Shown piece by piece: positions 37,424 through 47,200 of a stretch of 64,000 bases of DNA (position 1 is its first letter; each line of letters opens with the position of its first letter). The translations under genes and the position numbers were made by a program. Below the pieces are notes generated by a model. It was given only the letters and a program-made list of their open reading frames with translations. It did no database searches and had not been told where the DNA came from. Source of the stretch: Dongia_A sp039808885 (lineage in GTDB: Bacteria; Pseudomonadota; Alphaproteobacteria; Dongiales; Dongiaceae). The stretch is taken from assembly GCA_039808885.1 (NCBI GenBank), contig JBDHTX010000022.1, forward strand, positions 9,234 to 73,233, written 5' to 3'.

Positions 37424-38180
37424 CGGAGCCGGCCTGCCGGCCGCCGCCGCGCTGCCGCCGGCGGCGCCCAGCCGCGCGCAATTGCGCGTGGAGGTGCGGG
37501 ACGGGCTGAAGATCACCTTCCCCTTCATGGTCGGCGCGGCCCCGTTCGGCGTCATCTTCGGCGCGCTGGCGACGGCGCAAGGCCTGCATCCGCTGGAGAC
37601 GGCGGCGTTCTCGCTCTTCGTCTTCTCCGGCTCGGCGCAGTTCGTCGCCATCTCGCTGCTGGCGCTCGGCGCCGGCGCGTGGACCATCTGGCTGGCGACC
37701 CTGATCCTCAATCTGCGCCACACGCTCTACGCCGCGGCGCTGGTGCCCTATGTGCGGCACCTGTCGCTGCCCTGGCGCTTCGTGCTGTCGGCCGGGCTGA
37801 CCGACGAGACCTTCGCCGCGATGGAGGACCGCTATCGCCGCCTCGGCCGGCACGAGCTCTCGCACTGGGCCTATCTGACCTCGGTCGTCTCGATGTACCT
37901 CAACTGGAACTTCTGGACCGCGCTCGGCATCTTCGCCGGCAGCCAGTTCAAGGGGCTTGAGGATACCGGGCTCGGCTTCGCCGCCATCGCCACCTTCATC
38001 GGCATGGTGGTGCAGAAGCTGACCACTCCGGGCGCGCGGGCGGCGGCGGCGATCGCCGGAATCCTGGCCGCGGCGCTCGCCTTCCTGCCGCACAATCTCG
38101 GCCTCACCATCGCCACGGTGGCGGCGATCTGCGGCGCGGTCCTGGTCGACCGCATCGTCGCCAGCAGGAGGACGGCATGA
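37416..38180 (+). CDS. azlC: AzlC family branched-chain amino acid exporter, large subunit
   Basis: A 254-residue membrane protein with seven or so hydrophobic segments. GLKITFPFMVGAAPFGVIFGALA, FSGSAQFVAISLLALGA and LNLRHTLYAAAL are AzlC signatures. With AzlD it exports branched-chain amino acids. The start is uncertain: TTG at 37416 overlaps the regulator's end by 8 bases; a GTG at 37488 is an alternative that still includes the conserved core. Confidence 0.88.
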   Translation: MSDGAGLPAAAALPPAAPSRAQLRVEVRDGLKITFPFMVGAAPFGVIFGALATAQGLHPLETAAFSLFVFSGSAQFVAISLLALGAGAWTIWLATLILNLRHTLYAAALVPYVRHLSLPWRFVLSAGLTDETFAAMEDRYRRLGRHELSHWAYLTSVVSMYLNWNFWTALGIFAGSQFKGLEDTGLGFAAIATFIGMVVQKLTTPGARAAAAIAGILAAALAFLPHNLGLTIATVAAICGAVLVDRIVASRRTA

Positions 38181-38515
38181 GCGGGCACGGCATCGGCGTG
38201 GGGCTCATCATCCTCGGCATGGCGCTGATCAACCTGGCGCTGCGCTGCCCGCTGTTCCTGATGGCCGACCGCATCCGCATCCCGCGCATCGTCGAGCGCG
38301 CCCTGACGCATTCGCCGGTCGCGGTGCTGACCGCGATCATCGTGCCCTCGGCGCTGCATCTCGACGTCGCCCCCAACGGCGCCGAGTGGTTCAACCCCGA
38401 CCTGTTCGCGACCGTGGCGGCGATCGCCACCTCGCTCCTCACCCGCAACCTGCTGGCCACCATCGCGGTCGGCCTGGGCGCGGCGCTGCTGCTCCGGCAC
38501 GTGCCGCTGTTCTGA
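38177..38515 (+). CDS. azlD: AzlD family branched-chain amino acid exporter, small subunit
   Basis: A 112-residue protein with three to four hydrophobic segments. It overlaps azlC by four bases (ATGA), the standard arrangement for this two-part exporter. The mid region VLTAIIVPSALHLD and the end LLTRNLLATIAVGLGAALLLR fit AzlD. Confidence 0.88.
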   Translation: MSGHGIGVGLIILGMALINLALRCPLFLMADRIRIPRIVERALTHSPVAVLTAIIVPSALHLDVAPNGAEWFNPDLFATVAAIATSLLTRNLLATIAVGLGAALLLRHVPLF

Positions 38516-38538
38516 GCCAGCCGTTCCGGGTTCCGGCA

Positions 38539-38557
38539 TACGTAGAGTTCCTTACGT
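38539..38557. promoter_or_regulatory. Direct TACGT repeats, candidate FixJ-type site
   Basis: TACGT at 38539-38543 and again at 38553-38557, about 100 bases before the PAS_5 gene. The same pentamer appears before the two regulator genes that follow (39390 and 40084), suggesting a shared regulator. Confidence 0.35.
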
Positions 38558-38652
38558 GTTGGCCCGGATTCTCGGCGCCCCGCGAACTTGATATTTCCAC
38601 CCCCCAATGAGGGACGCCCAACCGGCGCGCCCAAACCAATCGAGGGTGGGGT

Positions 38653-39192
38653 ATGGAAATGTCGCCACAAGACCGGAATTCGCGCGGTGGCCGACCAGGC
38701 GGACGCGGTCTTCCGGGCGATGCGGGGGCCGCCGGCCGGGACGCGCTGGCCAGCGACCGCCGCGAGGTCAGCCGCCTGCGCGGCCTGTGGAACGATGCCG
38801 CGTTCAACGGCACGCCGCCGGCCCTCGACACCCTGACCAGGTTCCTCGGCTCGGACGGCTGGGACCGGCGCTTCCTGGTGGCGCAGGACCCCGACCCGCT
38901 CAGCAGCGTCTTCATCACCTGCGGCGCGGCGATCGACGAGATGCTGGGCGAGGACGTGAAGGGCCGCACCCTGCGCGACATCACCTGGGCCGGTTGCCGG
39001 CCGCTGTTCGACGCCTGCATCGAGGCGGCGATGACGCGGGCGCCCATCGTCGTGAGCGGCGTCATCCGGTCCTTCGCCAACATCGAGTTTCCATTTCGTG
39101 CCGTTATATTGCCATTCGGAAACTCGCGGGATTGCATCCCCTATCTTCTGGGTGCCGTCGGCCGGCGCGCCGGAGCGGCGAACGACGAGTGA
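38653..39192 (+). CDS. PAS_5-type PAS domain protein
   Basis: A 179-residue protein. After a low-complexity Gly/Arg-rich start (about 1-35), the PAS_5 pattern appears: VSRLRGLWNDAAFNGTPPALDTLTRF, RRFLVAQDPDPLSSVFITCGAAIDEMLG and FPFRAVILPFG with a final YLLGAV strand. It is a second PAS_5 protein of the window and opens a signalling block, so it may feed the neighbouring regulators. Its stop codon lies inside the first of three 15-base repeats. Confidence 0.7.
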   Translation: MEMSPQDRNSRGGRPGGRGLPGDAGAAGRDALASDRREVSRLRGLWNDAAFNGTPPALDTLTRFLGSDGWDRRFLVAQDPDPLSSVFITCGAAIDEMLGEDVKGRTLRDITWAGCRPLFDACIEAAMTRAPIVVSGVIRSFANIEFPFRAVILPFGNSRDCIPYLLGAVGRRAGAANDE

Positions 39193-39232
39193 TCGCCGGA
39201 GGCGTGATCGCCGCAAGAGTGATCGGTTTGCC
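39188..39232 (+). repeat. Three 15-base direct repeats (GTGATCG core)
   Basis: GTGATCG occurs at 39189, 39204 and 39219, exactly 15 bases apart, with a GTGATCA at 39252. They lie between the PAS_5 gene and the FixJ-like regulator and look like an array of regulator sites on alternating helix faces. Confidence 0.5.
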
Positions 39233-39410
39233 CATAAGCGCCTGTCGCCGAGTGATCACTTCGACACGCGCCGCGACTCCTTCGACCAGCGCGGCAAGAA
39301 AAGAGATGACCGGGATGGAGGGCTGCGCTTACGATTACACCCGCGAATACTTGGGGACTGCAGCGAACTTGGCAATTTCCCCGAAATTTTACGTGAATTC
39401 CGGGAGTTTG

Positions 39411-40043
39411 ATGACCGATCCCAGGATCGCCGGCGGGCAGGTGGTCATCGTGCTGGATGATGACGAGGCCGTGCGCGAATCGCTGACCGCTCTGCTGGAG
39501 ACGGACGGCCATCGCGTGGTGCCCTGCGCCTCCGGCCGGGAATTCCTGGCCCAGGCCGACCGCGATGCCATCGCCTGCCTGGTGACCGATGTCCACATGC
39601 CGGACGCCAGCGGCCTGGACATCCTGGAATCCCTGCGCGCGCGCGACGACGGGCTGCCGGTCATCGTCATCACCGGCCATGCCGACGTGCCGATGGCGGT
39701 GCGCGCCATGCGCGCCGGGGCCTTCGATTTCGTCGAGAAGCCGGTCGACGGGGAAAGCCTGCTGCGGGCGGTGCAGGCGGCGCTCGCCGCCCGGCGCAAG
39801 GCGCGGCCGAACGCGCGCGAGACGGATGCCCTGCGCGCCCGTTTCGCCAGCCTGACGCCGCGCGAGCAGGAGGTGCTGCAGGAGCTGATCATCGGCCGTC
39901 CGAACAAGGCGATCGCGGCCGAGCTCGGCATCAGCCCCCGCACGGTGGAGATCCACCGGGCCCGGGTGATGGAGAAACTGCAGGCCGAGAGCCTGTCGCA
40001 CCTGGTGCGCATGGCGATCAGCCTGGACGAGGGCAAGCGGTAA
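39411..40043 (+). CDS. FixJ-type response regulator (receiver plus LuxR HTH)
   Basis: A 210-residue regulator. The receiver has the acidic pocket VLDDDEAV, phospho-acceptor Asp60 in CLVTDVHMPD, the Thr in VIVITGHAD and Lys in FVEKPVDGE. The LuxR/FixJ HTH is LTPREQEVLQELIIGRPNKAIAAELGISPRTVEIHRARVMEKL. Probable partners are the CHASE2 kinase downstream, whose catalytic core is FixL-like, and the stand-alone receiver. GGGAG precedes the ATG. The upstream gap holds the 15-base repeats and a TTACGTG motif. Confidence 0.9.
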   Translation: MTDPRIAGGQVVIVLDDDEAVRESLTALLETDGHRVVPCASGREFLAQADRDAIACLVTDVHMPDASGLDILESLRARDDGLPVIVITGHADVPMAVRAMRAGAFDFVEKPVDGESLLRAVQAALAARRKARPNARETDALRARFASLTPREQEVLQELIIGRPNKAIAAELGISPRTVEIHRARVMEKLQAESLSHLVRMAISLDEGKR

Positions 40044-40073
40044 CGGCCGGCCGGAGCGGCGCCGAGGGACGGG

Positions 40074-40091
40074 TAAGTAGCAATACGTATT
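40074..40091. promoter_or_regulatory. AATACGTATT palindrome with TAAGT half, candidate FixJ-type site
   Basis: A perfect 10-base palindrome AATACGTATT (40082-40091) with TAAGT ten bases earlier, 35 bases before the stand-alone receiver gene. It resembles the TACGT motif seen twice upstream in this block. Confidence 0.4.
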
Positions 40092-40125
40092 TCCAGGTCG
40101 GCCCGAAGCCGACACAGTATCGAGG

Positions 40126-40491
40126 ATGGAAGGCAAATTGATCTCAGTCGTCGACGATGATCCCGCTGTCCGGGAATCCCTCGCAGCCCTGCTGGAATCG
40201 CACGGCTTCGGCGTGGAGCTGTTCGAATCCGGCGAGGCTTTCCTGAGCTCTCCGACCGTGGACCGCGGCAGCGCCCTGTTCCTCGACGTGAACCTGTCCG
40301 GCATGAGCGGCTTCGACGTGCTCGGCCAGCTCGCCGCCAAGGCGCCGCGCCGCCCGGTGGTGATGATGACCGGCCGCATCGACCATCGCATGCGCCAACA
40401 GGCCATCGCGGCCGGCGCCGCGGATCTGCTGCAGAAGCCGCTGGAGGCCGAGGCCGTGTTCTCGATGATCCGGCAGCTAGCTTCGGCGTGA
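40126..40491 (+). CDS. Stand-alone response-regulator receiver protein
   Basis: A 121-residue single receiver domain without output. VVDDDPAV gives the acidic pair, Asp54 in LFLDVNLSGMSG is the acceptor, VMMTGR carries the Thr and LLQKPLEAEA the Lys. It is close to FixJ-type receivers. It probably acts as a phosphate sink or relay between the CHASE2 kinase and the FixJ-type regulator. Confidence 0.88.
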   Translation: MEGKLISVVDDDPAVRESLAALLESHGFGVELFESGEAFLSSPTVDRGSALFLDVNLSGMSGFDVLGQLAAKAPRRPVVMMTGRIDHRMRQQAIAAGAADLLQKPLEAEAVFSMIRQLASA

Positions 40492-40560
40492 GCCGCCAGA
40501 CGCGGGCGAATTCGGCTCGCGTCTGTTCGGCGCACGCACATTCGGAGGGGGAATGACGCG

Positions 40561-41016
40561 ATGACGACAGGAATACGATGGGTGCTGCCCGCCCTGCTGG
40601 CCGGCATGCTCGTGGCCCCGCGGGCCTGGGCCGAAGACCCGATCGGCTTCGTGAAGACCGTGGAGGGCACCGCCTTCGTCGAGCGCGCTTCCGGCCGGAT
40701 CGACCTGAAGCCGGGCGACCCGCTCTATCAATCCGATGTCTGCGAGACCGCGGAGGGCGCCAGCCTGGGCATGACCTTCCGCGACAACATGGTGCTCTCG
40801 GCCGGGCCCAATACGCGCGTCACCCTCGCCACCTTCGAGTTCGTGCCGACGGAGGCCAAGCTCGCCGTGCTGCTGCGGGTCGCGCGCGGCACGCTGCAAT
40901 ACATCTCCGGCCTGGTCGCCAAGCTGGCGCCGGACGCGGTCACCATCGAAACGCCGGCCGCCAACATTGCCGTGCGCGGCACCCGCTTCGTGGTGCGCGT
41001 CGAGGAGGAGAACTGA
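40561..41016 (+). CDS. Periplasmic FecR-domain protein
   Basis: A 151-residue protein with a signal peptide of about 24 residues (ending AWA). A FecR domain follows: VKTVEGTAFVERASGRIDLKPGDPLYQSD and TPAANIAVRGTRFVVRVEEE. FecR domains in such stand-alone proteins are thought to act as periplasmic sensors or ligand-binding modules, and they often sit next to CHASE2 proteins. The following OmpA-like gene starts two bases after the stop. Confidence 0.85.
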   Translation: MTTGIRWVLPALLAGMLVAPRAWAEDPIGFVKTVEGTAFVERASGRIDLKPGDPLYQSDVCETAEGASLGMTFRDNMVLSAGPNTRVTLATFEFVPTEAKLAVLLRVARGTLQYISGLVAKLAPDAVTIETPAANIAVRGTRFVVRVEEEN

Positions 41017-41018
41017 CC

Positions 41019-41630
41019 ATGCGCGCAGCAACGCTCCGCCTCCTCGCCGCGATCGCCCTGGCCGGGCTGGTCGCCGCCTGCTCGCAGACCCCGGACAACC
41101 TGGTCGTCCTGCTGCCCGAGGCCGATGGCAGCGTCGGCAGCGTGGTGGTCACCAGCACCGCCGGAACCCAGACCCTGAACGAGGCCGGCCAGGCCACCGG
41201 CGTCGACGCCGCCGGCGAGAAGCCGGTCGCGCCCTTCGTCCTGCCCGAGGAAGAGCTCCAGAAGACCTTCGGCGCCGCCATCGCGGCGCAGCCGAAGCTG
41301 CCGGAGGTCTTCATCCTCTATTTCGAGACCGGCGGCGCCGTGCTGACGCCGGATTCCGCCGGGCAGTTGCCCGATGTGGTCGCGGCGGTGAAGGCGCGCC
41401 CGGTGCCGGACATTTCCGTGGTCGGCCATACCGACCGCGTCGGCACCGACGCCGTCAACGTGCCGATCTCGATCGAGCGCGCCAACACGGTGCGCGACCT
41501 GCTGGTCAAGGAAGGCATCGACCCGGCGATCATCGAGGTCACCTCGCATGGCGAGGAGAACCCGCTGATCCCGACCGCGGACGAGGTGGCGGAGCCGCGC
41601 AACCGCCGGGTCGAGGTGACCGTCCGCTAG
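41019..41630 (+). CDS. OmpA-family lipoprotein
   Basis: A 203-residue protein with a lipoprotein signal (LAGLVAAC, Cys21). A short linker precedes an OmpA peptidoglycan-binding domain (about 100-203) with ILYFETGGAVLTPDSA, VVGHTDRVGTDAVN and NRRVEVTVR. It would tie the outer membrane to the cell wall. Location between fecR-like and CHASE2 kinase genes suggests it forms part of one envelope-sensing unit. Confidence 0.88.
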   Translation: MRAATLRLLAAIALAGLVAACSQTPDNLVVLLPEADGSVGSVVVTSTAGTQTLNEAGQATGVDAAGEKPVAPFVLPEEELQKTFGAAIAAQPKLPEVFILYFETGGAVLTPDSAGQLPDVVAAVKARPVPDISVVGHTDRVGTDAVNVPISIERANTVRDLLVKEGIDPAIIEVTSHGEENPLIPTADEVAEPRNRRVEVTVR

Positions 41631-41649
41631 CCGCGCCGCGGCACCGGCC

Positions 41650-43770
41650 GTGTCCGACCGCAACGCCTTGCCGCCGGAGCCCCGGCGCAACGCCGCCGCG
41701 CCGCGCGTCGCCGCCGCCAGCCTGCGCATCTGGCGGCGCGGGCGGGTCCTGGTGCTGCTGTTGATCCTGGCCGTCACCGCCCTGCGGATCTGGGACCCGG
41801 CGCCGGTTGCCGCGGTGCGCGCGGCGCTGTTCGACCTGTACCAAAGGGTCGCGCCGAAGGCGGCGCCCGACGCGCCCGTGGTCGTCGTCAACATCGACGA
41901 GGCGAGCCTGGCGCGGTTCGGGCAGTGGCCCTGGCCGCGCGCGCGGCTGGCGCAGCTGGTGAGCGCCTCGGCAAAGCTCGGCGCCCGCGTCGTCGGCTTC
42001 AACATCCTGTTGCCGGATGCCGATCGCATGGCGCCGGACAACATCCTGCGCAGCCTGCCGCCGCTGCCGGCGCCGGCCGCGCAAGCCGTGCTGCGGATGC
42101 CCTCCGGCGACGCGGCCCTGGCGGCCAGCTTCGCGGAGGTGCCGGTGATCCTCGGCCTCGCGGTCGACAGCCGGCTCGGGCGGTCGGCCTGGTGGGCGCC
42201 GCCGGCGACGCGAACCGCCGCCCCGTTCGCCGCCAATGCCAACTTCATCGAGTTCCTCTATCCCTATACGCGGATGCTGGCGAACCTGCCGCCGCTGACC
42301 GCCGCCGCGGCCGGCACCGGCGTCGTCGCGGTGATGCCGGGCGATTCCGGCACCGTGCGCGACGCGCCGATCGCCGTGCGCTTCGGCAGCCAGGCGATCC
42401 CCAGCCTGGCCGCCGAGATGGTCCGCGTCGGCGGCGGCGGCGCGCCGCTGCGCCTCGACGTGTCGATGCTCGGCATCGAGCGCATCCAAGGCCCCGGCGG
42501 CTGGGTGCGCACCGACCGCAGCGGCAACCTGCAGCTCGCCTATGCGCGGCCCGATCACAGCCGCTATGTCTCCGCCGCCGATCTTCTCGCCGGCGGCATG
42601 CCCACGGATGCGTTCCGCGACCGCTATGTGCTGATCGGCACCACCGCCTCCGGCATCGCCGATCTGCATGCGACGCCGCTGGGCACGCAGATGCCGGGCC
42701 TGGAGATCCAGGCGCAGATCCTCGCCGCGCTGCTCACCGGCAACGTGCTCGACCGGCCGATCTGGGTCGGCCCGGCCGAGATCGCCTTTCCCCTGGCGGT
42801 CGCCGTCATCGGACTCGTCCTGGCCTGGCGGCGACGCCTCGGCCATTTCGCGGTGCTGACCTGCCTTGCCGCCGCGGCCTGGCTGCCCGGCGCAATCCTG
42901 GCCTATGCCTGGAAAGGGATTCTGGTCGACCCGGTCTATCCCGCGGTGACCGCCTTGTTCGTCGGCGCGCTGCTGGTGGCGACCGAGCTGGTGGTGGCGC
43001 GCCGCGCGGCGGAGCAGACCGTGCACGAGCGCGAGACGCGATTGCAGGAGCTGCAGGTCGAGCTGCTCGGCCTGTCGCGCCTTGCCGCCATCGAGCAGAT
43101 GTCCTCCGCCCTCGCCCACGAGCTCAACCAGCCGCTGGCGGCGATCGCGAATTTCGTCCAGGCCAGCCGCCGCCTGCTCGACAATCCGGCGGCACCGGGC
43201 CAGACCGAGAAGATCGGCGGCTACCTGGAAAAGGCGGTCGGCCAGGTCGACCGCGCCGCCGCCATCGTCGTCGGCCTGCGCAACCTGGTGCAGCGCGGCG
43301 AGACGGTGCGGGCGCCGGAGGACGTCAACGAGACCGTGCGCGAGGCGGTGGAGACCGCCTTCATCGGCGTGCCGGCGCGATCGGTCGCCATCAGCTACCG
43401 CCTGGCGCGGGACCTGCCGCGCGTGCCGATGAACCGCATCCAGATCCAGCAGGTGATCCTGAACCTGGTGCGCAACGCCACCGAGGCGATGCGCGGCCAG
43501 GCACAGGCCGCCCTGAGCGTCGCCACCACGCTGCTGCCCGACGGCGCGGTCGAGATCGCCATCGTCGACAACGGCCCCGGCCTGGCAACCGGCTTCGAGG
43601 AGAAGCTGTTCAAGCCTTTCGCCACCACCAAGCAGGACGGCATGGGCATCGGCCTTTCGATCAGCCGTTCCATCGTCGAGGCGCATGGCGGCGCACTGAC
43701 CGCCACGCGCAACGCCGAGCGCGGCATGCGCTTCAGCTTCACCCTGCCGCGGGCCGAGGACGCCCCCTAG
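41650..43770 (+). CDS. CHASE2-domain sensor histidine kinase
   Basis: A 706-residue membrane kinase. One hydrophobic segment near residues 32-48 leads to a large periplasmic CHASE2 domain (about 55-370: VVVVNIDEASLARFGQWPWPRARLA and DRYVLIGTTASGIADLHATPLG). Three further spans (about 375-460) follow. The kinase core has ALAHELNQPLAAIANFVQASRR (His490), NLVRNATEAM, DNGPGLATG and GMGIGLSISRSIVEAHGG, the FixL-like type. The GTG at 41650 is 20 bases after the OmpA-like gene. It should phosphorylate the two receivers just upstream. Confidence 0.92.
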   Translation: MSDRNALPPEPRRNAAAPRVAAASLRIWRRGRVLVLLLILAVTALRIWDPAPVAAVRAALFDLYQRVAPKAAPDAPVVVVNIDEASLARFGQWPWPRARLAQLVSASAKLGARVVGFNILLPDADRMAPDNILRSLPPLPAPAAQAVLRMPSGDAALAASFAEVPVILGLAVDSRLGRSAWWAPPATRTAAPFAANANFIEFLYPYTRMLANLPPLTAAAAGTGVVAVMPGDSGTVRDAPIAVRFGSQAIPSLAAEMVRVGGGGAPLRLDVSMLGIERIQGPGGWVRTDRSGNLQLAYARPDHSRYVSAADLLAGGMPTDAFRDRYVLIGTTASGIADLHATPLGTQMPGLEIQAQILAALLTGNVLDRPIWVGPAEIAFPLAVAVIGLVLAWRRRLGHFAVLTCLAAAAWLPGAILAYAWKGILVDPVYPAVTALFVGALLVATELVVARRAAEQTVHERETRLQELQVELLGLSRLAAIEQMSSALAHELNQPLAAIANFVQASRRLLDNPAAPGQTEKIGGYLEKAVGQVDRAAAIVVGLRNLVQRGETVRAPEDVNETVREAVETAFIGVPARSVAISYRLARDLPRVPMNRIQIQQVILNLVRNATEAMRGQAQAALSVATTLLPDGAVEIAIVDNGPGLATGFEEKLFKPFATTKQDGMGIGLSISRSIVEAHGGALTATRNAERGMRFSFTLPRAEDAP

Positions 43771-44250
43771 CGGTCGCCCCCCGCGCGCCCTCCGATCGCC
43801 GGGCCGGCCGCCATCATCCTCTCCTGGGCGCCGCATCCTGATGCGGAGTCGCGACGCCAGGGCCCGGATCTCCGCACCCCCGCGCGCGGCGCGCTGGTGG
43901 GCGCAGGATCGCCCCTGGCTGCCCCACCCGGCCATCGTGGCGAGGCCCGCTAAGCGGCTGGGATAACGGACTAATTTCCTGACAACACTGCGACCTGCCG
44001 GAGAGCTGCGCTCGTCAATTGTTAAACTAATCACATCACTGCACTTGACAGTGACCGACCTTCCCCATAAATAGCCGCCCCCTGACGCACTTTTCGACCT
44101 TTCGGCGTCATTTCCCACAATTCGGCACAGCAAGACACCCGCCCCGGTCTCGGCAGAGACGGGCACGCGGGCCAAGGAATTTCGACATTCGGCTGACGGC
44201 TGGCGGTGCTGGCGGGCCCAGGAGCGCGGCAGCGCGCAAGGAGAGCGGAC
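43771..44250. promoter_or_regulatory. Long leader region of the RTX gene with promoter
   Basis: A 480-base gap. TTGACA at 44045-44050 with TAAATA at 44068-44073 (17-base spacer) is a good promoter for the RTX gene, giving about 170 bases of leader. Just upstream the sequence is unusually AT-rich (TTGTTAAACTAATCACATCA), a possible regulator site. A six-base hairpin at 43831-43846 follows the kinase gene without a T run. Confidence 0.5.
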
Positions 44251-47200
44251 ATGGCTGAGATCATCGGGACGGCGGGCAACGATGTCCTCGCGGGCACCAA
44301 ACTGGACGACACCATCCACGGGCTGACCGGGGCCGACCAGATGGCCGGCGGCGCCGGCAATGACATCTATTTCGTCGACGAAGCCGGCGACGTGGTGAGC
44401 GAGCTTGCCGGCAAGGGCAAGGAGGACTGGGTCTATTCCTCGGTCTCGACCACCCTCGCGGCCAATGTCGAGGGCCTGAGCCTGGTCGGCGGTGCCGTCA
44501 ACGGCACCGGCAATGCGCTTGCCAACACCCTCATCGGCAACACGCTCGGCAACAGGCTGGACGGCGGCGCGGGCGATGACCTGATCGGCGGCGCCGACGG
44601 CAATGACACGCTGATCGGCGGCGCGGGCGACGACTATCTCTATGGCGGGACCGGCGACGACCTGCTGCAGGGCGGAGCCGGCAACGACACGCTGGACGGC
44701 ACGAACGGCAATGCGGTCATGCAGGGCGGCGCGGGCAATGACATCTACGCCGTCGACAGCGCCGGCGACAAGGTGGTCGAGGCCGCCGGCCAGGGCCGTG
44801 ACATCGTCAATGCCTCGATTTCCTTCGATCTCAGCCTGTCCGGCGCGAATATCGAGGAGTTGAACCTCCTCACCGGCCTGAAGCTGAATGCCACCGGCAA
44901 CGCGCTCGACAACCTGATCCGCGGCAATGCCGCCGCCAACACCATCGATGGCGGGGCAGGAAACGACATCCTGCAAGGCGGCGACGGCGACGACACCCTG
45001 ATCGGCGGCCTCGGCGACGATCACTTCAGCGGTGGGACCGGCACCAACACCCTGATCGGCGGCAAGGGCAACGACATCTACGACCTTGCCGGCGTCGGCA
45101 CCCAGACGATCGTCGAAGAGGCCGACGAGGGCATCGACCTGGTGATCACCGACCATTCGGTCGATCTCAACCTGGCCGAACTCAAGAACATCGAGAACGC
45201 GATGATCTACTCGAGCGCCGGGTGGACGCTGACCGGCAACGCGCTCGCCAACGTGCTGACCGGCGCCGTCGGCGACGACACCCTGGAGGGCGGCGACGGC
45301 AACGACACCCTGGCCGGCGGCTCCGGCAACGACACCCTGACCGGCGGCGCCGGCAAGGACGCGCTCAGCGGCGGGACCGGCAACGACCTCTACTTCATCG
45401 ACGCCGACGACACCGTCACGGAGGGCGCCAACCAGGGCATCGATACCATCGTTGCCGATTTCAACTACGTCCTCCGCGCCAATTTCGAGGCGCTCGAGCT
45501 GACCGGCGCGGCGGTGAGCGGAACCGGCAACACGCTCAACAACGCGATCACCGGCAATGCGCTCGCCAATACGCTCGACGGCGGCGCCGGCAACGACGAT
45601 CTGAAGGGCGATTTGGGCAACGACACGCTGTACGGGCGCGACGGCAATGACGCGCTCGACGGCGGCGACGGCGACGACGTCATGGCCGGCGGCCTCGGCA
45701 ACGACAAATATCTCGTCGACAGCGCGGCTGACCAGGTCACCGAGTTGGCCGGCCAGGGCAACGACGAGGTGCAGGCGCAGGTCTCGGTCAATCTCAACCT
45801 GCTCAGCGCCAACGTGGAAATCCTCACCCTGCTGGGGGCGCACGACATCGACGGCCATGGCAATGCGCTCGCCAACACCATCCACGGCAATGACGGCAAG
45901 AACACCCTCTCGGGCGACAAGGGCGACGACACGCTCTACGGGGGCGCCGACGACGACGCCCTGAGCGGCGATCTCGGCAACGACACGCTCCTCGGCGAAG
46001 CCGGGAACGACCAGATCGATGGCGGCGACGGCAACGACTACCTGAACGGCGGCAGCGGCGTGAACCAGCTTACCGGCGGCAAGGGGGACGACGCCTATGA
46101 CCTCGGCGACGGCACGGCAATCAACACGGTCGTCGAGCTCGCCGGCCAGGGCACCGACACGATCCTCAGCAGCGCGACGCTCGATCTTTCCGGCGCCGGC
46201 CTGGAGAACATCGAGAATCTCCTCCTGACGGGCGGCGCCGATGTCGATGGCCACGGCAACGCGCTCGGCAACGTGATCCTCGGCAATGGCGGCAACAACA
46301 AGCTGGAAGGCGATCTCGGCAACGACATCCTGATAGGCGGGCTCGGCAACGACATCCTGAAAGGCGGGCTCGGTGTCGACGTGCTCTATGGCGGCAAGGG
46401 CAACGACGAGTACTGGATCCAGGACCTCGGCGACAAGGTGGTGGAGAATGCCGGCGAAGGCACCGACATCGTCCGCACCAGCCTCTCCTCCTATGTCCTC
46501 GGCGCCAATGTCGAGCAGCTCGTGCTCATGGCGCTCGCCGGCGGGGCCAGCGGCACCGGCAACAACCTCGCCAACCGGATCACCGGCAATGACGATTCCA
46601 ATGTGCTGGACGGCCAGGCCGGGAACGACACGCTTATCGGCAACGATGGCGACGACCGCCTGGTCGGCGGCGCCGGCAACGACGAGCTGATCGGCGGCAA
46701 CGGCGCCGACGCCATGATCGGCGGCAACGGCGACGACTTCTATCACGTCGACAGCGCGGCCGACAAAGTCACCGAGCTTTCCGGCCAAGGCGCCCATGAT
46801 GCGATCCAGGCGACGATCGACATCAACCTCAACGCCGCCGCCTATGCCAACGTCGAGGACGTCTACCTGGATGGCGATGACAACCTCAACGCCTATGGCA
46901 ACGGCGCGGCGAACATCCTGGCCGGCAATGCGGGCGACAACGAGATCGGCGGCGAAGGCGGCAACGACCTGCTCACCGGCGGCGACGGCGTCGACACCCT
47001 CAGCGGCGGTTCGGGCAATGACATCCTCGACGGCGGTGCGGGCAACGACAATCTCTTCGCCGGCACGGGCAACGACACCGTGTATGGCGGCGAAGGCGAT
47101 GACTCGGTGTCCGGCCTCGACGGCAATGACGTGATCGAGGGCAATCAGGGCGGCGACCTTCTCTTCGGCGACGGCGGCAACGACAGGCTCTCGGGCGGCG

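Noticed and set aside
35660..37723. A 687-codon minus-strand frame ending in DUF1127
   Set aside because: Only its last 78 codons are real (DUF1127 with its own ribosome site). The rest is antisense to the MocR gene.
43831..43846. Hairpin CCGCAT/ATGCGG after the CHASE2 kinase as a terminator
   Set aside because: The stem is only six bases and no T run follows.
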